A stretch of DNA of 64,000 nt from Mesonia oceanica (GTDB lineage Bacteria; Bacteroidota; Bacteroidia; Flavobacteriales; Flavobacteriaceae): assembly GCF_902499555.1 (NCBI RefSeq), contig NZ_CABVMM010000001.1:372001-436000 (forward strand). Reading direction: 5' to 3'. A program made the position numbers and the translations under genes. Of the stretch, positions 57,201-64,000 are shown in pieces (position 1 is the stretch's first letter; every line of letters starts with the position of its first letter). Under the pieces are notes generated by a model. That model was not told where the DNA came from. It saw only the letters and a list, made by a program, of their open reading frames with translations, and ran no database searches.

Positions 57201-57639
57201 AAGTACTTCTGAAAATTTTCAAAACAGAAATTATAAAATTGAAGGCTTTACCTTAAATCCGGAGCTTTCTTACTTGCTTTCGCAACGAACCCGCTTTAAT
57301 ATATTTTATCAATTGGAAGAACAGGAAAACCAATTAGGGGAACAGGAGAAACTTCAGCAAAATAAATTAGGGGCTTCCTTTAGCTTTAATAATGCCCAGA
57401 AATATTCGGTTACCGGAGAGTTCAATTACATTTATAATAAATATGAAGGCGATACTTTTTCGCCGGTCGCCTATCAACTATTGCAGGGCCTTCAGCCTGA
57501 AAAGAATTACACGTGGACGCTTTTAGCGCAAAAGAAACTCACGAATTATTTAGATTTAAACCTTTCTTATTTTGGAAGAAAGAGTGAAAACTCCACCACC
57601 ATCCATACGGGAACGGTGCAATTGCGGGCTTATTTTTAA
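54229..57639 (+). CDS. Large secreted / outer-membrane beta-rich protein of unknown function
   Basis: 1136 residues with signal peptide MGKRTLFIFLLCWAGYLPTQAQ. Residues about 25-110 form a beta domain, followed by SGSISRGITTGTNQNTVLDSELDLQISG, NIRAGDVNLVQDDSYFASFTKKVQGLSVG, and VFVNGIRLERGENEDYIIDYNAGEIIFNATYPI, motifs reminiscent of SprA-like or porin-type surface proteins. The C-terminal two thirds alternate short amphipathic strands ending in TGTVQLRAYF, typical of an outer-membrane beta-barrel terminus. No enzymatic motif. It is probably a Bacteroidetes-specific barrel protein. Confidence 0.8.
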   Translation: MGKRTLFIFLLCWAGYLPTQAQTDFQQRKVAVGDSIRIEEVSINPDRFQVLDAQGEPIDSTLYEVDFGKGILILKDSLKAGNDSITIQYRKYPDFLTRSYYQFDPKVITDGSLSQRLYALEQEERPRAFTPFEGLTTSGSISRGITTGTNQNTVLDSELDLQISGNISPNVGLRASIQDSNIPIQESGYSQNLDEFDQIFIELYGEHWNIRAGDVNLVQDDSYFASFTKKVQGLSVGATLNPKGNSTDVYAAGALVRGVFTRNQFTAQEGNQGPYKLSGPNGEVYVQIVSGSEAVFVNGIRLERGENEDYIIDYNAGEIIFNATYPITSEMRITVEFQYTDRNYSRVIATGGGKYHGEKLQIGGFVYSENDLRNQPLQQNLSNIQKEILSEAGDNEAEMIAPSAVPETFEENKVLYRREMVNGEEVYVYSVDPEEELYSVRFSLVGANQGNYILSNASAITRIYEYVAPVNGIPQGNYAPVVQLFAPTKLQIGVVNGTYQASQKTNIAFEVAGSKNDKNLFSDLDDGDNDGFAGRLKANQALYATEENELIAFGTFNFIQKNYQSVERLYNVEFNRDWNLAATLPEGNQSFLDTGLEYASKNHGLARYSFQKLDYSGNYSGARQLLQSNLRFGKLQLQLNGSYLESNGEVFDSEFFRMYANAVYDFGKLWTGTKIAMENNQQTDNATDELTGISQKFSSYEVYTGIGDSTNVYAEVGYRYRVNDSLRDGTLQRVSTSDNYYLKSQLINSKNTKLSVFANYRELHNEEAGKEDEQSLNSRILYNQFLFTRIVNLNTAYETNSGTLPQQEFTYVEVNAGEGQYTWIDYNENGVQELEEFEIAAYPDEAKYIRVLLPNQVFVKTHQNKFSQIISLNFQQWSNEEGAKKFLSHFYNQTSYLVDRKIEREGSNFDLNPFHETDDELAVNLNFRNTIFFNRGRQHYTTSYSYISTRNKNLLSTGLQENKIESHQLNFNHKFEESWLVTLQQKLNETESTSENFQNRNYKIEGFTLNPELSYLLSQRTRFNIFYQLEEQENQLGEQEKLQQNKLGASFSFNNAQKYSVTGEFNYIYNKYEGDTFSPVAYQLLQGLQPEKNYTWTLLAQKKLTNYLDLNLSYFGRKSENSTTIHTGTVQLRAYF

Positions 57640-57643
57640 GAAT

Positions 57644-57676
57644 AAAAAAAGCTCCAAGGTGAATTGGAGCTTTTTG
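57644..57676 (+). terminator. Terminator between the 1136-residue protein gene and the nuclease-family gene
   Basis: AAAAAGCTCCA and TGGAGCTTTTT form a perfect stem in the convergent gap; it can serve both genes. Confidence 0.88.
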
Positions 57677-57692
57677 AGTTATGTTTTAGCAA

Positions 57693-58757
57693 TTATTTGT
57701 TGACTTCTTTTACAAGGTAAACATACACTGGAAAGTGGTCGCTGTACCCTCCGGAAAAACCGCCACCGGAAAAGCTTCTAAAAGGATAACCTTTGTAACG
57801 CCCTCTAGGATTGGCTAAATATTTAGGGTTATAGATACCGGCTTTGTAAAAACGATAAGAACTATAATCGTCTTCTAGAAAAGGTTGCGAAAGAATCATT
57901 TGGTCAAATAAATCCCAACTATCGCGATAGGCAATCGTCCCTAGTCCTTTTTTCTTTTGCATATTTTCCATAGGATTGTAAAGTTCTTTAAGTTTTACCT
58001 CCTCTTTTTCGGCTTTTGCTCCTAACACTTCTTTTACGCTGGTATTATAAGGACCATCGTTTAAATCGCCCATGGTAATGATTTTAGCATAAGGGTCTTC
58101 TGCTTGCAAAGAGTCTATAATTTTTTTATTAAGGGCAGCAGCTTTTTCTCTTTTAAATCTACTTCTAGCTTCCCCGCCACTTCTAGAAGGCCAGTGATTA
58201 ACGATAAAGTGCATTTTGTCGTTATCCAGCATCCCGGTGACTAATAATTGGTCACGGGTATAGATTCTTTTATCAGGATTTTCATTATCGTAAATCATTA
58301 AGGTATGTGAGGAAGTGCTGGTGGGCTTGAAAATACCTTTTTTATAAAGTAAGGCTACATCAATTCCCCTTTTATCGGGAGAATCAAAATGAACAATCCC
58401 GTAATTTTCATTTACCAATTGTGGTTCGTTAAGTAAATCTTCCAATACTCGTCTGTTTTCTACTTCACAAACTCCGATGATTGCAGGAGGATGACCGGTG
58501 ACGTCTTTTCCTATTTGAGAAAGAACTTTCGCCATATTGGCCAATTTTTTTTGATAGACATCTTCTCTTAGGGCTTCGGCCATTTCCATAATAGGGCTGG
58601 CTTCGTCATACTTGTCAGGGTCGTTTTCTGGATCAAATAGGTTTTCTAGGTTATAGAAGGCTACAGTATTTACCCGGTAAGTTTTTTCATTTTGGGCATT
58701 TGAAACCAAAAATGCAAAGGTACAGATAGTTAAAATTAAATATTTTAGTCTATTCAT
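57693..58757 (-). CDS. Secreted endonuclease/exonuclease/phosphatase-family protein
   Basis: The frame opens at 58790, but the ATG at 58755-58757 gives MNRLKYLILTICTFAFLVSNAQ, a clean signal peptide, so I use it (354 residues). EEP-fold motifs: VAFYNLENLFDPENDP, PAIIGVCEVENRRVLEDLL with the metal Glu, HFIVNHWPSRSGGEARSRFKREKAAAL, IITMGDLNDGPYNTSV and SGGYSDHFPVYVYL with catalytic Asp-His. It is predicted to be periplasmic or extracellular, cutting nucleic acid or phosphoesters, and divergent from the TonB receptor. Confidence 0.92.
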   Translation of the reverse strand: MNRLKYLILTICTFAFLVSNAQNEKTYRVNTVAFYNLENLFDPENDPDKYDEASPIMEMAEALREDVYQKKLANMAKVLSQIGKDVTGHPPAIIGVCEVENRRVLEDLLNEPQLVNENYGIVHFDSPDKRGIDVALLYKKGIFKPTSTSSHTLMIYDNENPDKRIYTRDQLLVTGMLDNDKMHFIVNHWPSRSGGEARSRFKREKAAALNKKIIDSLQAEDPYAKIITMGDLNDGPYNTSVKEVLGAKAEKEEVKLKELYNPMENMQKKKGLGTIAYRDSWDLFDQMILSQPFLEDDYSSYRFYKAGIYNPKYLANPRGRYKGYPFRSFSGGGFSGGYSDHFPVYVYLVKEVNK

Positions 58758-58831
58758 TTTTTCTAATATTATTTTAGTGTAAACAATCATACAAATTGAA
58801 GGCCAAAAGTAGGTAATGTAGATAAAACATG

Positions 58832-58839
58832 TACATTTG
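58832..58839 (+). promoter_or_regulatory. -7 box of the TonB receptor operon
   Basis: TACATTTG followed by CAGCCCC matches TAnnTTTG with typical flavobacterial start-site context, 40 bases before the ATG. Confidence 0.6.
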
Positions 58840-58879
58840 CAGCCCCAAAATAATATTTTCTTAACTTAAACAATTATTA

Positions 58880-61642
58880 ATGAAGGGATTTAGAATAAAA
58901 AATGCTTGTTTCTTTTTAACATTTTTATGTTCTTCTTTAGTTGCTTTTGCTCAGCAAACTTCAGTAACAGGTAAGGTTGTAGACGCTGCTACAAACGAAC
59001 CTCTTCCTGATGTAGAAGTACACATGGAGAATACAGCATTTACGGTAATGACCGATGCAAAGGGTGAATTTAGCTTTAATGCTTATAAAGTTCCTCTTGG
59101 TGAGCAGATTATTGGTTTAGAAAAAGAAGGGTTCGTGAAAAAAAGATACCCGGTGGTCGTTAATGAAGGAAAAGTTCTAGAATTAGGAACTTTAGACTTG
59201 GAAGTAGACATTAACGAAGAGAATTTTCAAATCGGTACAATTAGTTTGTCCGATAGTCAATTAAGTAATGAAGAAAGTACTTCAGATAACATGACTGGGC
59301 TTTTGCAAGCTTCACGTGATGTTTTCTTAAATGCTGCAGCTTTCGATTTTAGCGCAACTTTCTTTAATCCTAGAGGTTTTGATTCTAAAAACGGAAAAGT
59401 TTTGATTAACGGAATCGAAATGAACAAAATGTATAACGGAAGGCCTCAGTGGAGTAACTGGGGAGGTTTAAATGATGCACAACGTAATCAGGTGTTTTCT
59501 ATGGGGGTTACACCTAATGATTATACGTTTGGAGATTTAGCAGGAACTAACAATATTATTATGAGAGCTTCACAATACCAAAAAGGTGGGCGTGTTTCTT
59601 ATGCTTCTTCTAATAGAAGTTATACAGGGCGTGTGATGGCTTCTTATAATACGGGATTGTTAGAAGATGGTTGGGCGTTTAGCTTTTTAGCTTCTAGAAG
59701 ATTTGGAGAGGAAGGTTATAATGATGGTACGCTATACGATGCCAATTCATTTTTCTTTTCCGTTGAAAAACAATTAGGAGAAAACCACAGCTTAAACTTT
59801 ACTTCTATCTATACGCCTAACAGAAGAGGGAAATCTTCTGCAAGCACACAAGAAGTTTATGATATTAAAGGAAGAAGCTATAACGAATACTGGGGATACT
59901 ACGATGGGGAGATTAGAAACTCAAGAATTCGTGAAATAGAAGAACCTATTTTGATGTTGAACCATTATTGGGATATTTCAGAAAAAACGAGACTGAATAC
60001 AAACGTTTCTTATCAGTTTGGGAAAATGGGGAATAGCCGTTTAGGTAATGATAATGCCACCAACCCGAGACCATCTTATTACCGTAACTTACCAAGTTTT
60101 GAGTTAGCTCAAGATCCTATAAATTATGAATCTGCTTATAAGAAATTAGTAGCTTTTCAAGAAGACGGACAAATAGACTGGAATAACATTTATCGTACGA
60201 ATATATTGTATGGAGGTACTTCTCGCTATTACCTTTATGAAGATCGTGTAGACGATAAGCAACTTACCGCAAATACTATTATTTCTAGTGATATTAGTGA
60301 TCATATTACCTTAAACGGTTCTTTAAACTACAGAAGGCTTAATTCTGAAAATTTCGCCAATATGTTAGATCTTTTAGGTGGTAATGGTTATTTAGATGTG
60401 GATACTTTTAGTACTGGGGATGAAAGACAAAGAGATCTTAATAACCCGGATAGAGTGGTAGAAAAAGGAGATACCTTTAGGTATAATTATGAGTTTGATG
60501 CTGAAGAGTACGAGGCTTTTGCTCAAGCTAGGTTTTCGTATAATAAGTTAGATTTCTACGTAGCTGGAAATGGTGGTAGAACTACTTATCAACGAAATGG
60601 TTTTTATAAAGTAGGTGTTTTCCCGGACAATTCTTTAGGGAAAAGTGAAAAATTAGAATTTACTACTTTTGGAGCTAAAGCAGGTTCTACTTATAGAATT
60701 TCAGGAAAGCATCAGCTTAGGCTTAATTTAGCTTATATTCAAGATGCTCCGGGATTAAGAGAATCTTTTTCAAACTCAAGACAAAACAATAGTACCGTTA
60801 ATAATATTACAGAGGTAAAGAAACAAAATATAGATTTGAGCTATGTTTTTCAAACACCTACCGTTAAAGCTCGATTAACAGGTTACTATACTAAATTTGA
60901 AGATGAAACCGATATTTCTTTTTACTACTCTAACGGTATCTCTTTTTCAACAGGAACAGATAATAGTGCTTTTGTTCAAGAAATATTAACAGGTATAGAT
61001 AAACAACATATAGGAGGGGAATTTGGTATAGAAGCGCAAGTTACTCCAACGATTAAATTAAAAGGGGTGGCAGCTATAGGTCAAAATACCTATACAAATA
61101 ATCCTGATTTATACTTAACTTCAGATGATTTTGATGAAGAATTAAATTTAGGGAAGTCTTATTTAAAAGATTATCACGTAGCTGGAGGCCCTCAGCAGGC
61201 TTACCAATTTGGATTCGAGTATAGAGATCCAGATTACTGGTGGATTGGTGCTACAGCAAACTATTTTTCTCATGGTTACGTAGATATTTCACCAATTATG
61301 AGAACACGTAATTTTTATTCAAATTCTTCAGGTGTGGTAGATCCCAATTATAATGAAGAGGTAGCTAGAGAGCTTTTAAAGCAAGAACAATTTGATGATT
61401 ATACCTTAGTAAATGTAGTGGGAGGTAAATCTTGGAAAATTAACGATTATTACCTTGGTTTCTTTGCTACGATTAATAACGTGTTTGATACTAAATATAA
61501 AACAGGCGGATACGAGCAAGGAAGAAATGCAAACTATGAGAGCTTGTTAGAAGATAATAACAACCCCAAAAAGCAATTTGGTTCTAGATACTGGTATGGT
61601 TACGGAACAACCTACTACTTAAATTTATATGTAAGATTTTAA
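58880..61642 (+). CDS. TonB-dependent receptor with carboxypeptidase-like regulatory domain
   Basis: 920 residues. The signal peptide ends near VAFAQQ. A CarboxypepD_reg-like domain, TSVTGKVVDAATNEPLPDVEVHMENTAFTVMTDAKGEFSF, spans about residues 28-110. A plug domain follows (SRDVFLNAAAFDFSATFFNPRGFDSKNGKVLINGIEMNKMYNGR) and then the 22-strand barrel to the terminal YYLNLYVRF, whose C-terminal Phe is the BAM signal. Imports a substrate through the outer membrane using TonB energy. Eight bases separate it from the DUF5689 gene. Confidence 0.95.
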   Translation: MKGFRIKNACFFLTFLCSSLVAFAQQTSVTGKVVDAATNEPLPDVEVHMENTAFTVMTDAKGEFSFNAYKVPLGEQIIGLEKEGFVKKRYPVVVNEGKVLELGTLDLEVDINEENFQIGTISLSDSQLSNEESTSDNMTGLLQASRDVFLNAAAFDFSATFFNPRGFDSKNGKVLINGIEMNKMYNGRPQWSNWGGLNDAQRNQVFSMGVTPNDYTFGDLAGTNNIIMRASQYQKGGRVSYASSNRSYTGRVMASYNTGLLEDGWAFSFLASRRFGEEGYNDGTLYDANSFFFSVEKQLGENHSLNFTSIYTPNRRGKSSASTQEVYDIKGRSYNEYWGYYDGEIRNSRIREIEEPILMLNHYWDISEKTRLNTNVSYQFGKMGNSRLGNDNATNPRPSYYRNLPSFELAQDPINYESAYKKLVAFQEDGQIDWNNIYRTNILYGGTSRYYLYEDRVDDKQLTANTIISSDISDHITLNGSLNYRRLNSENFANMLDLLGGNGYLDVDTFSTGDERQRDLNNPDRVVEKGDTFRYNYEFDAEEYEAFAQARFSYNKLDFYVAGNGGRTTYQRNGFYKVGVFPDNSLGKSEKLEFTTFGAKAGSTYRISGKHQLRLNLAYIQDAPGLRESFSNSRQNNSTVNNITEVKKQNIDLSYVFQTPTVKARLTGYYTKFEDETDISFYYSNGISFSTGTDNSAFVQEILTGIDKQHIGGEFGIEAQVTPTIKLKGVAAIGQNTYTNNPDLYLTSDDFDEELNLGKSYLKDYHVAGGPQQAYQFGFEYRDPDYWWIGATANYFSHGYVDISPIMRTRNFYSNSSGVVDPNYNEEVARELLKQEQFDDYTLVNVVGGKSWKINDYYLGFFATINNVFDTKYKTGGYEQGRNANYESLLEDNNNPKKQFGSRYWYGYGTTYYLNLYVRF

Positions 61643-61649
61643 TAAATAA

Positions 61650-63572
61650 ATGAATATGAAAGCGATTAAAAACATTAAATTGATAGTAATACTTGCATTG
61701 GCTACTTTTGTACTGGATGCTTGTGTTCAAGATGACGATTTTCAGACTCCTGTCATAGAAATCGAAGAGCCTGATGTAACGGTGAATTATACCTTACAAG
61801 AAATTAAAGATGCTATCCAAGCTAATAATGGAGAACCATTTATTATCCAAGCAGAATCTAATGATCCTGTATATGTTGAGGCTTATGTGGTGTCTGACGA
61901 TGAAGCGGGTAATATTTATCAAAAGATATATGTTCAAGATAAGCCTGAAAATCCAGAAGTAGGGATGGCCATATCAACTTTTGCAACAGATGTATACCCA
62001 ATTTACGCAAAAGGTAGAAAGGTGTACATTCGTGTAGATGGACTTGCTGCGGCATCCTCTAATGGAATGCCTAGTATTGGGGCTGATGTAGATTCGCAGT
62101 ATGGAGTTACAAGAATCGCTCAGGAAAGACTAAGAGAGCTTGTTCTTATCTCTACAACTATGGAAGAAATTGTTCCTACAGAAGTTACTGTATCAGAATT
62201 ACAAAGCGATCAACACTTAGCTACTTTGGTTAAACTGAACAACGTTCAATTTGCTAATCCAGATCAGAACTATACTTCAAATAACCAAACTACAAATATT
62301 ACATTTGAAGATTGTGAAGGGAATAGTAGTTATTTAAGAAACAGTAATTATGCAGACTTTGCCGATACGCCGCTTCCTAATGGAAATGGTACTATAGAAG
62401 GTATTGCTGCTGTTTACAATTCAGATTATCAATTGTTTATCAACTCTTCGGAAGATGTTGATTTAAATGGTGATCGATGTGGTGGTTATGTGCCAATCGA
62501 GGCGTTAGAATTGCCTTTTGAAGAAGGTTTTGAAAATGCAACAGTAGGTTCTAATGTAAATATAGAAGGTTGGGCTAATGTAAATGTTACCGGAGGAGAA
62601 AAAGTATTTTCGGTAGCAGAATTTGATAATAATAGCTATGCTCAAATAAGTGCTTATAATTCAGATGAGAGTTCTATAGAGACTTGGTTGGTTACTCCTG
62701 GATTAGCTGTTGGTCAAACAACTGATCCTGTATTGTCTTTTGATACTAAAGATGGATATAATAATGGAGATGCGTTAAGCGTCTTTATTACTACAGAATT
62801 TGATGGAGATCCTTCTAATTCTTCTTGGACAGAAGTTAATGCAACTTTATCAACAGGAAACTCAACAGGATACGCTAATTCATTTACCAATTCTGGTGAG
62901 ATCGATTTATCTGCTTATGCAAATCAAGTAATTTATGTTGGTTTCAAATACGAAGGAGGTAGTGATGGTGTAACTACTACATTCCAAATTGATAACGTAT
63001 ATGCCGGTACTGCTCAGGGAGATGGTGGAGGAACTACTGATCCAGAAATCGTTGAACCTCCATTTAATGAAGATTTTGAAGCAGAGACTGCCGGAACAGG
63101 AGAATCTGTTTCTATTAATGGATGGACTAATGTTAATGCTAATGGTGGTTCTAGAGTATTTGAAGTAAGAGAGTTTGATGGTAATAAATATGCACAAACC
63201 TCTGCTTACAATTCAGATGAAAACCCTTATGAAGCTTGGTTAGTAATGCCTGGTGTAGATTTATCTAACTCAACTAGTGCTACTTTGTCTTTTGCTACTA
63301 AAGATGGTTATTATAATGGTACGGCGCTTACCACTTATATTTCAACAGATTTTGACGGTGATGTCAACAATGCTACTTGGACAGAAATCACAGGAGTTAC
63401 CTATTCTACCGGTAATACTAGTGGTTATGCAGATAGTTTTGTGCCTTCAGGAGATATTGACTTGTCAGCTTATGCTGGGCAAACCGTTTATGTTGCTTTT
63501 CAATATTTAGGAGCAAGCGATGGAGTTACTTCTACTTATCAAATCGATAATATTTCTCTTACAGCTAATTAG
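61650..63572 (+). CDS. DUF5689 lipoprotein with two choice-of-anchor J domains
   Basis: 640 residues; the start may instead be the second Met, two codons on. The lipobox is ATFVLDAC (Cys about 25). DUF5689 spans about residues 45-275 (TLQEIKDAIQANNGEPFIIQAESNDPVYVEAYVVSDDEAGNIYQKIYVQD...). Two tandem choice-of-anchor J repeats follow, about 285-455 and 470-640, each with FEEGFE/FNEDFE, GWANVNV/GWTNVNA, SAYNSDE, TWLVTPG/AWLVMPG and IDLSAYA. Surface lipoprotein partner of the TonB receptor. No T9SS sorting domain is seen. Confidence 0.9.
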   Translation: MNMKAIKNIKLIVILALATFVLDACVQDDDFQTPVIEIEEPDVTVNYTLQEIKDAIQANNGEPFIIQAESNDPVYVEAYVVSDDEAGNIYQKIYVQDKPENPEVGMAISTFATDVYPIYAKGRKVYIRVDGLAAASSNGMPSIGADVDSQYGVTRIAQERLRELVLISTTMEEIVPTEVTVSELQSDQHLATLVKLNNVQFANPDQNYTSNNQTTNITFEDCEGNSSYLRNSNYADFADTPLPNGNGTIEGIAAVYNSDYQLFINSSEDVDLNGDRCGGYVPIEALELPFEEGFENATVGSNVNIEGWANVNVTGGEKVFSVAEFDNNSYAQISAYNSDESSIETWLVTPGLAVGQTTDPVLSFDTKDGYNNGDALSVFITTEFDGDPSNSSWTEVNATLSTGNSTGYANSFTNSGEIDLSAYANQVIYVGFKYEGGSDGVTTTFQIDNVYAGTAQGDGGGTTDPEIVEPPFNEDFEAETAGTGESVSINGWTNVNANGGSRVFEVREFDGNKYAQTSAYNSDENPYEAWLVMPGVDLSNSTSATLSFATKDGYYNGTALTTYISTDFDGDVNNATWTEITGVTYSTGNTSGYADSFVPSGDIDLSAYAGQTVYVAFQYLGASDGVTSTYQIDNISLTAN

Positions 63573-63591
63573 GAGAAAAGTAAATCATCAA

Positions 63592-63627
63592 TAAAAAAGC
63601 CACTTCGTTTGAAGTGGCTTTTTTTTA
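63592..63627 (+). terminator. Terminator of the TonB/DUF5689 operon
   Basis: AAAAGCCACTTC and GAAGTGGCTTTT form a perfect stem followed by T residues, convergent with hflX. Confidence 0.9.
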
Positions 63628-63641
63628 TTGGAAGTTTTTGA

Positions 63642-64000
63642 TTATTCTTCTTCTTCGTCCTTTAGCTCTCCTGTATATTTATCATATTCAGGATAAAGGA
63701 AGTTGTTGTATGGAAATCTTGTGATATGTATTTTTCTAACTTCTTCATACACTTTCTTTCTGAAGTCTTCAATGTTTTCCTTATTAATAGCTGAGATAAA
63801 TAAAGCGTTATCGCCTATTCTATTCATCCAAGTTCTTTCCCATTCCTCTAAGGTATAATGAGCTGTGGTTCTTTCGGTAACTAAATCATCTTCATCTATT
63901 TTTTCAGGTTGATAAGCGTCAATTTTATTAAAAACCATAACGGTGGGTTTGTCGGCTGCGCCTATTTCATCTAAAATTTGATTTACTGAGGAGATATGCT
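63642..64000 (-). CDS. hflX: GTPase HflX, C-terminal part
   Basis: The frame is open to the window edge, giving about 119 residues of a family length near 400. ASVNQILDEIGAADKPTVMVFNKIDAYQPEKID contains the G4 motif NKID, and FISAINKENIEDFRKKVYEEV the G5 region SA. The N-terminal HflX domain, Walker A and G2-G3 are outside. HflX splits ribosomes under stress. Confidence 0.92.
   Translation of the reverse strand, partial: HISSVNQILDEIGAADKPTVMVFNKIDAYQPEKIDEDDLVTERTTAHYTLEEWERTWMNRIGDNALFISAINKENIEDFRKKVYEEVRKIHITRFPYNNFLYPEYDKYTGELKDEEEE

Overview
The window looks like a chromosomal segment of a member of the Flavobacteriaceae (Bacteroidetes). The evidence is low GC, many MKK-type lipoproteins with a Cys followed by Asp/Asn-rich linkers, a TonB-dependent receptor next to a DUF5689/choice-of-anchor J lipoprotein, a DUF4270 protein, a separate atpD-atpC operon, and promoters of the Bacteroidetes TAnnTTTG type. 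The assignment is inferred from gene content only.

Layout. 1-13.6 kb: the 3' part of mfd, yraN, a toxin-antitoxin relic, an LD-carboxypeptidase, a cluster of small paralogous lipoproteins including one pseudogene, metG (which carries an in-frame copy of what looks like an intergenic palindromic repeat), a histone-deacetylase-like hydrolase, an MDR oxidoreductase and a CBS protein. 13.7-37.1 kb: two ferritin-like proteins, ssb, an omega-amidase, comF, glyS, atpDC, the operon glgA-like/DUF4270/glmS, divergent panC-panD and a flippase-like membrane protein, an alpha/beta hydrolase without its nucleophile serine, radA, an M23 peptidase, an OmpA protein and exonuclease III.

37.2-53.8 kb is the accessory core: a complete type I-B CRISPR-Cas locus on the minus strand. 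Transcription order is cas8b, a separate small subunit (cas11-like), cas7, cas5, cas3, cas6, cas1, cas2, cas4, leader, then a very long array with 103 repeats and 102 spacers by my count. Repeat variants occur in blocks, two spacers occur twice, one protospacer appears to have been sampled twice from variant targets, and the oldest spacer looks like the 3' end of a tRNA gene.

The most interesting element lies upstream of cas8b (53639-53755). A short plus-strand mini-CRISPR with two degenerate repeats flanks a pseudo-spacer. Its first 16 nt, placed exactly after an intact ATTGAAAC handle, are identical to a site covering the expected -33 region of the cas promoter. This is the architecture of a CreR-type, crRNA-like RNA guide that would make Cascade repress its own operon without cleavage. 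The same site also covers the -33 region of the guide's own promoter. A tRNA-Arg(CCG)-like gene with a one-base-short anticodon arm follows directly.

53.8-64 kb: a 1136-residue secreted or outer-membrane protein, a secreted endonuclease/exonuclease/phosphatase-family protein divergent from a TonB receptor and a DUF5689 lipoprotein (possible nucleic-acid or phosphate scavenging), and the 3' end of hflX.
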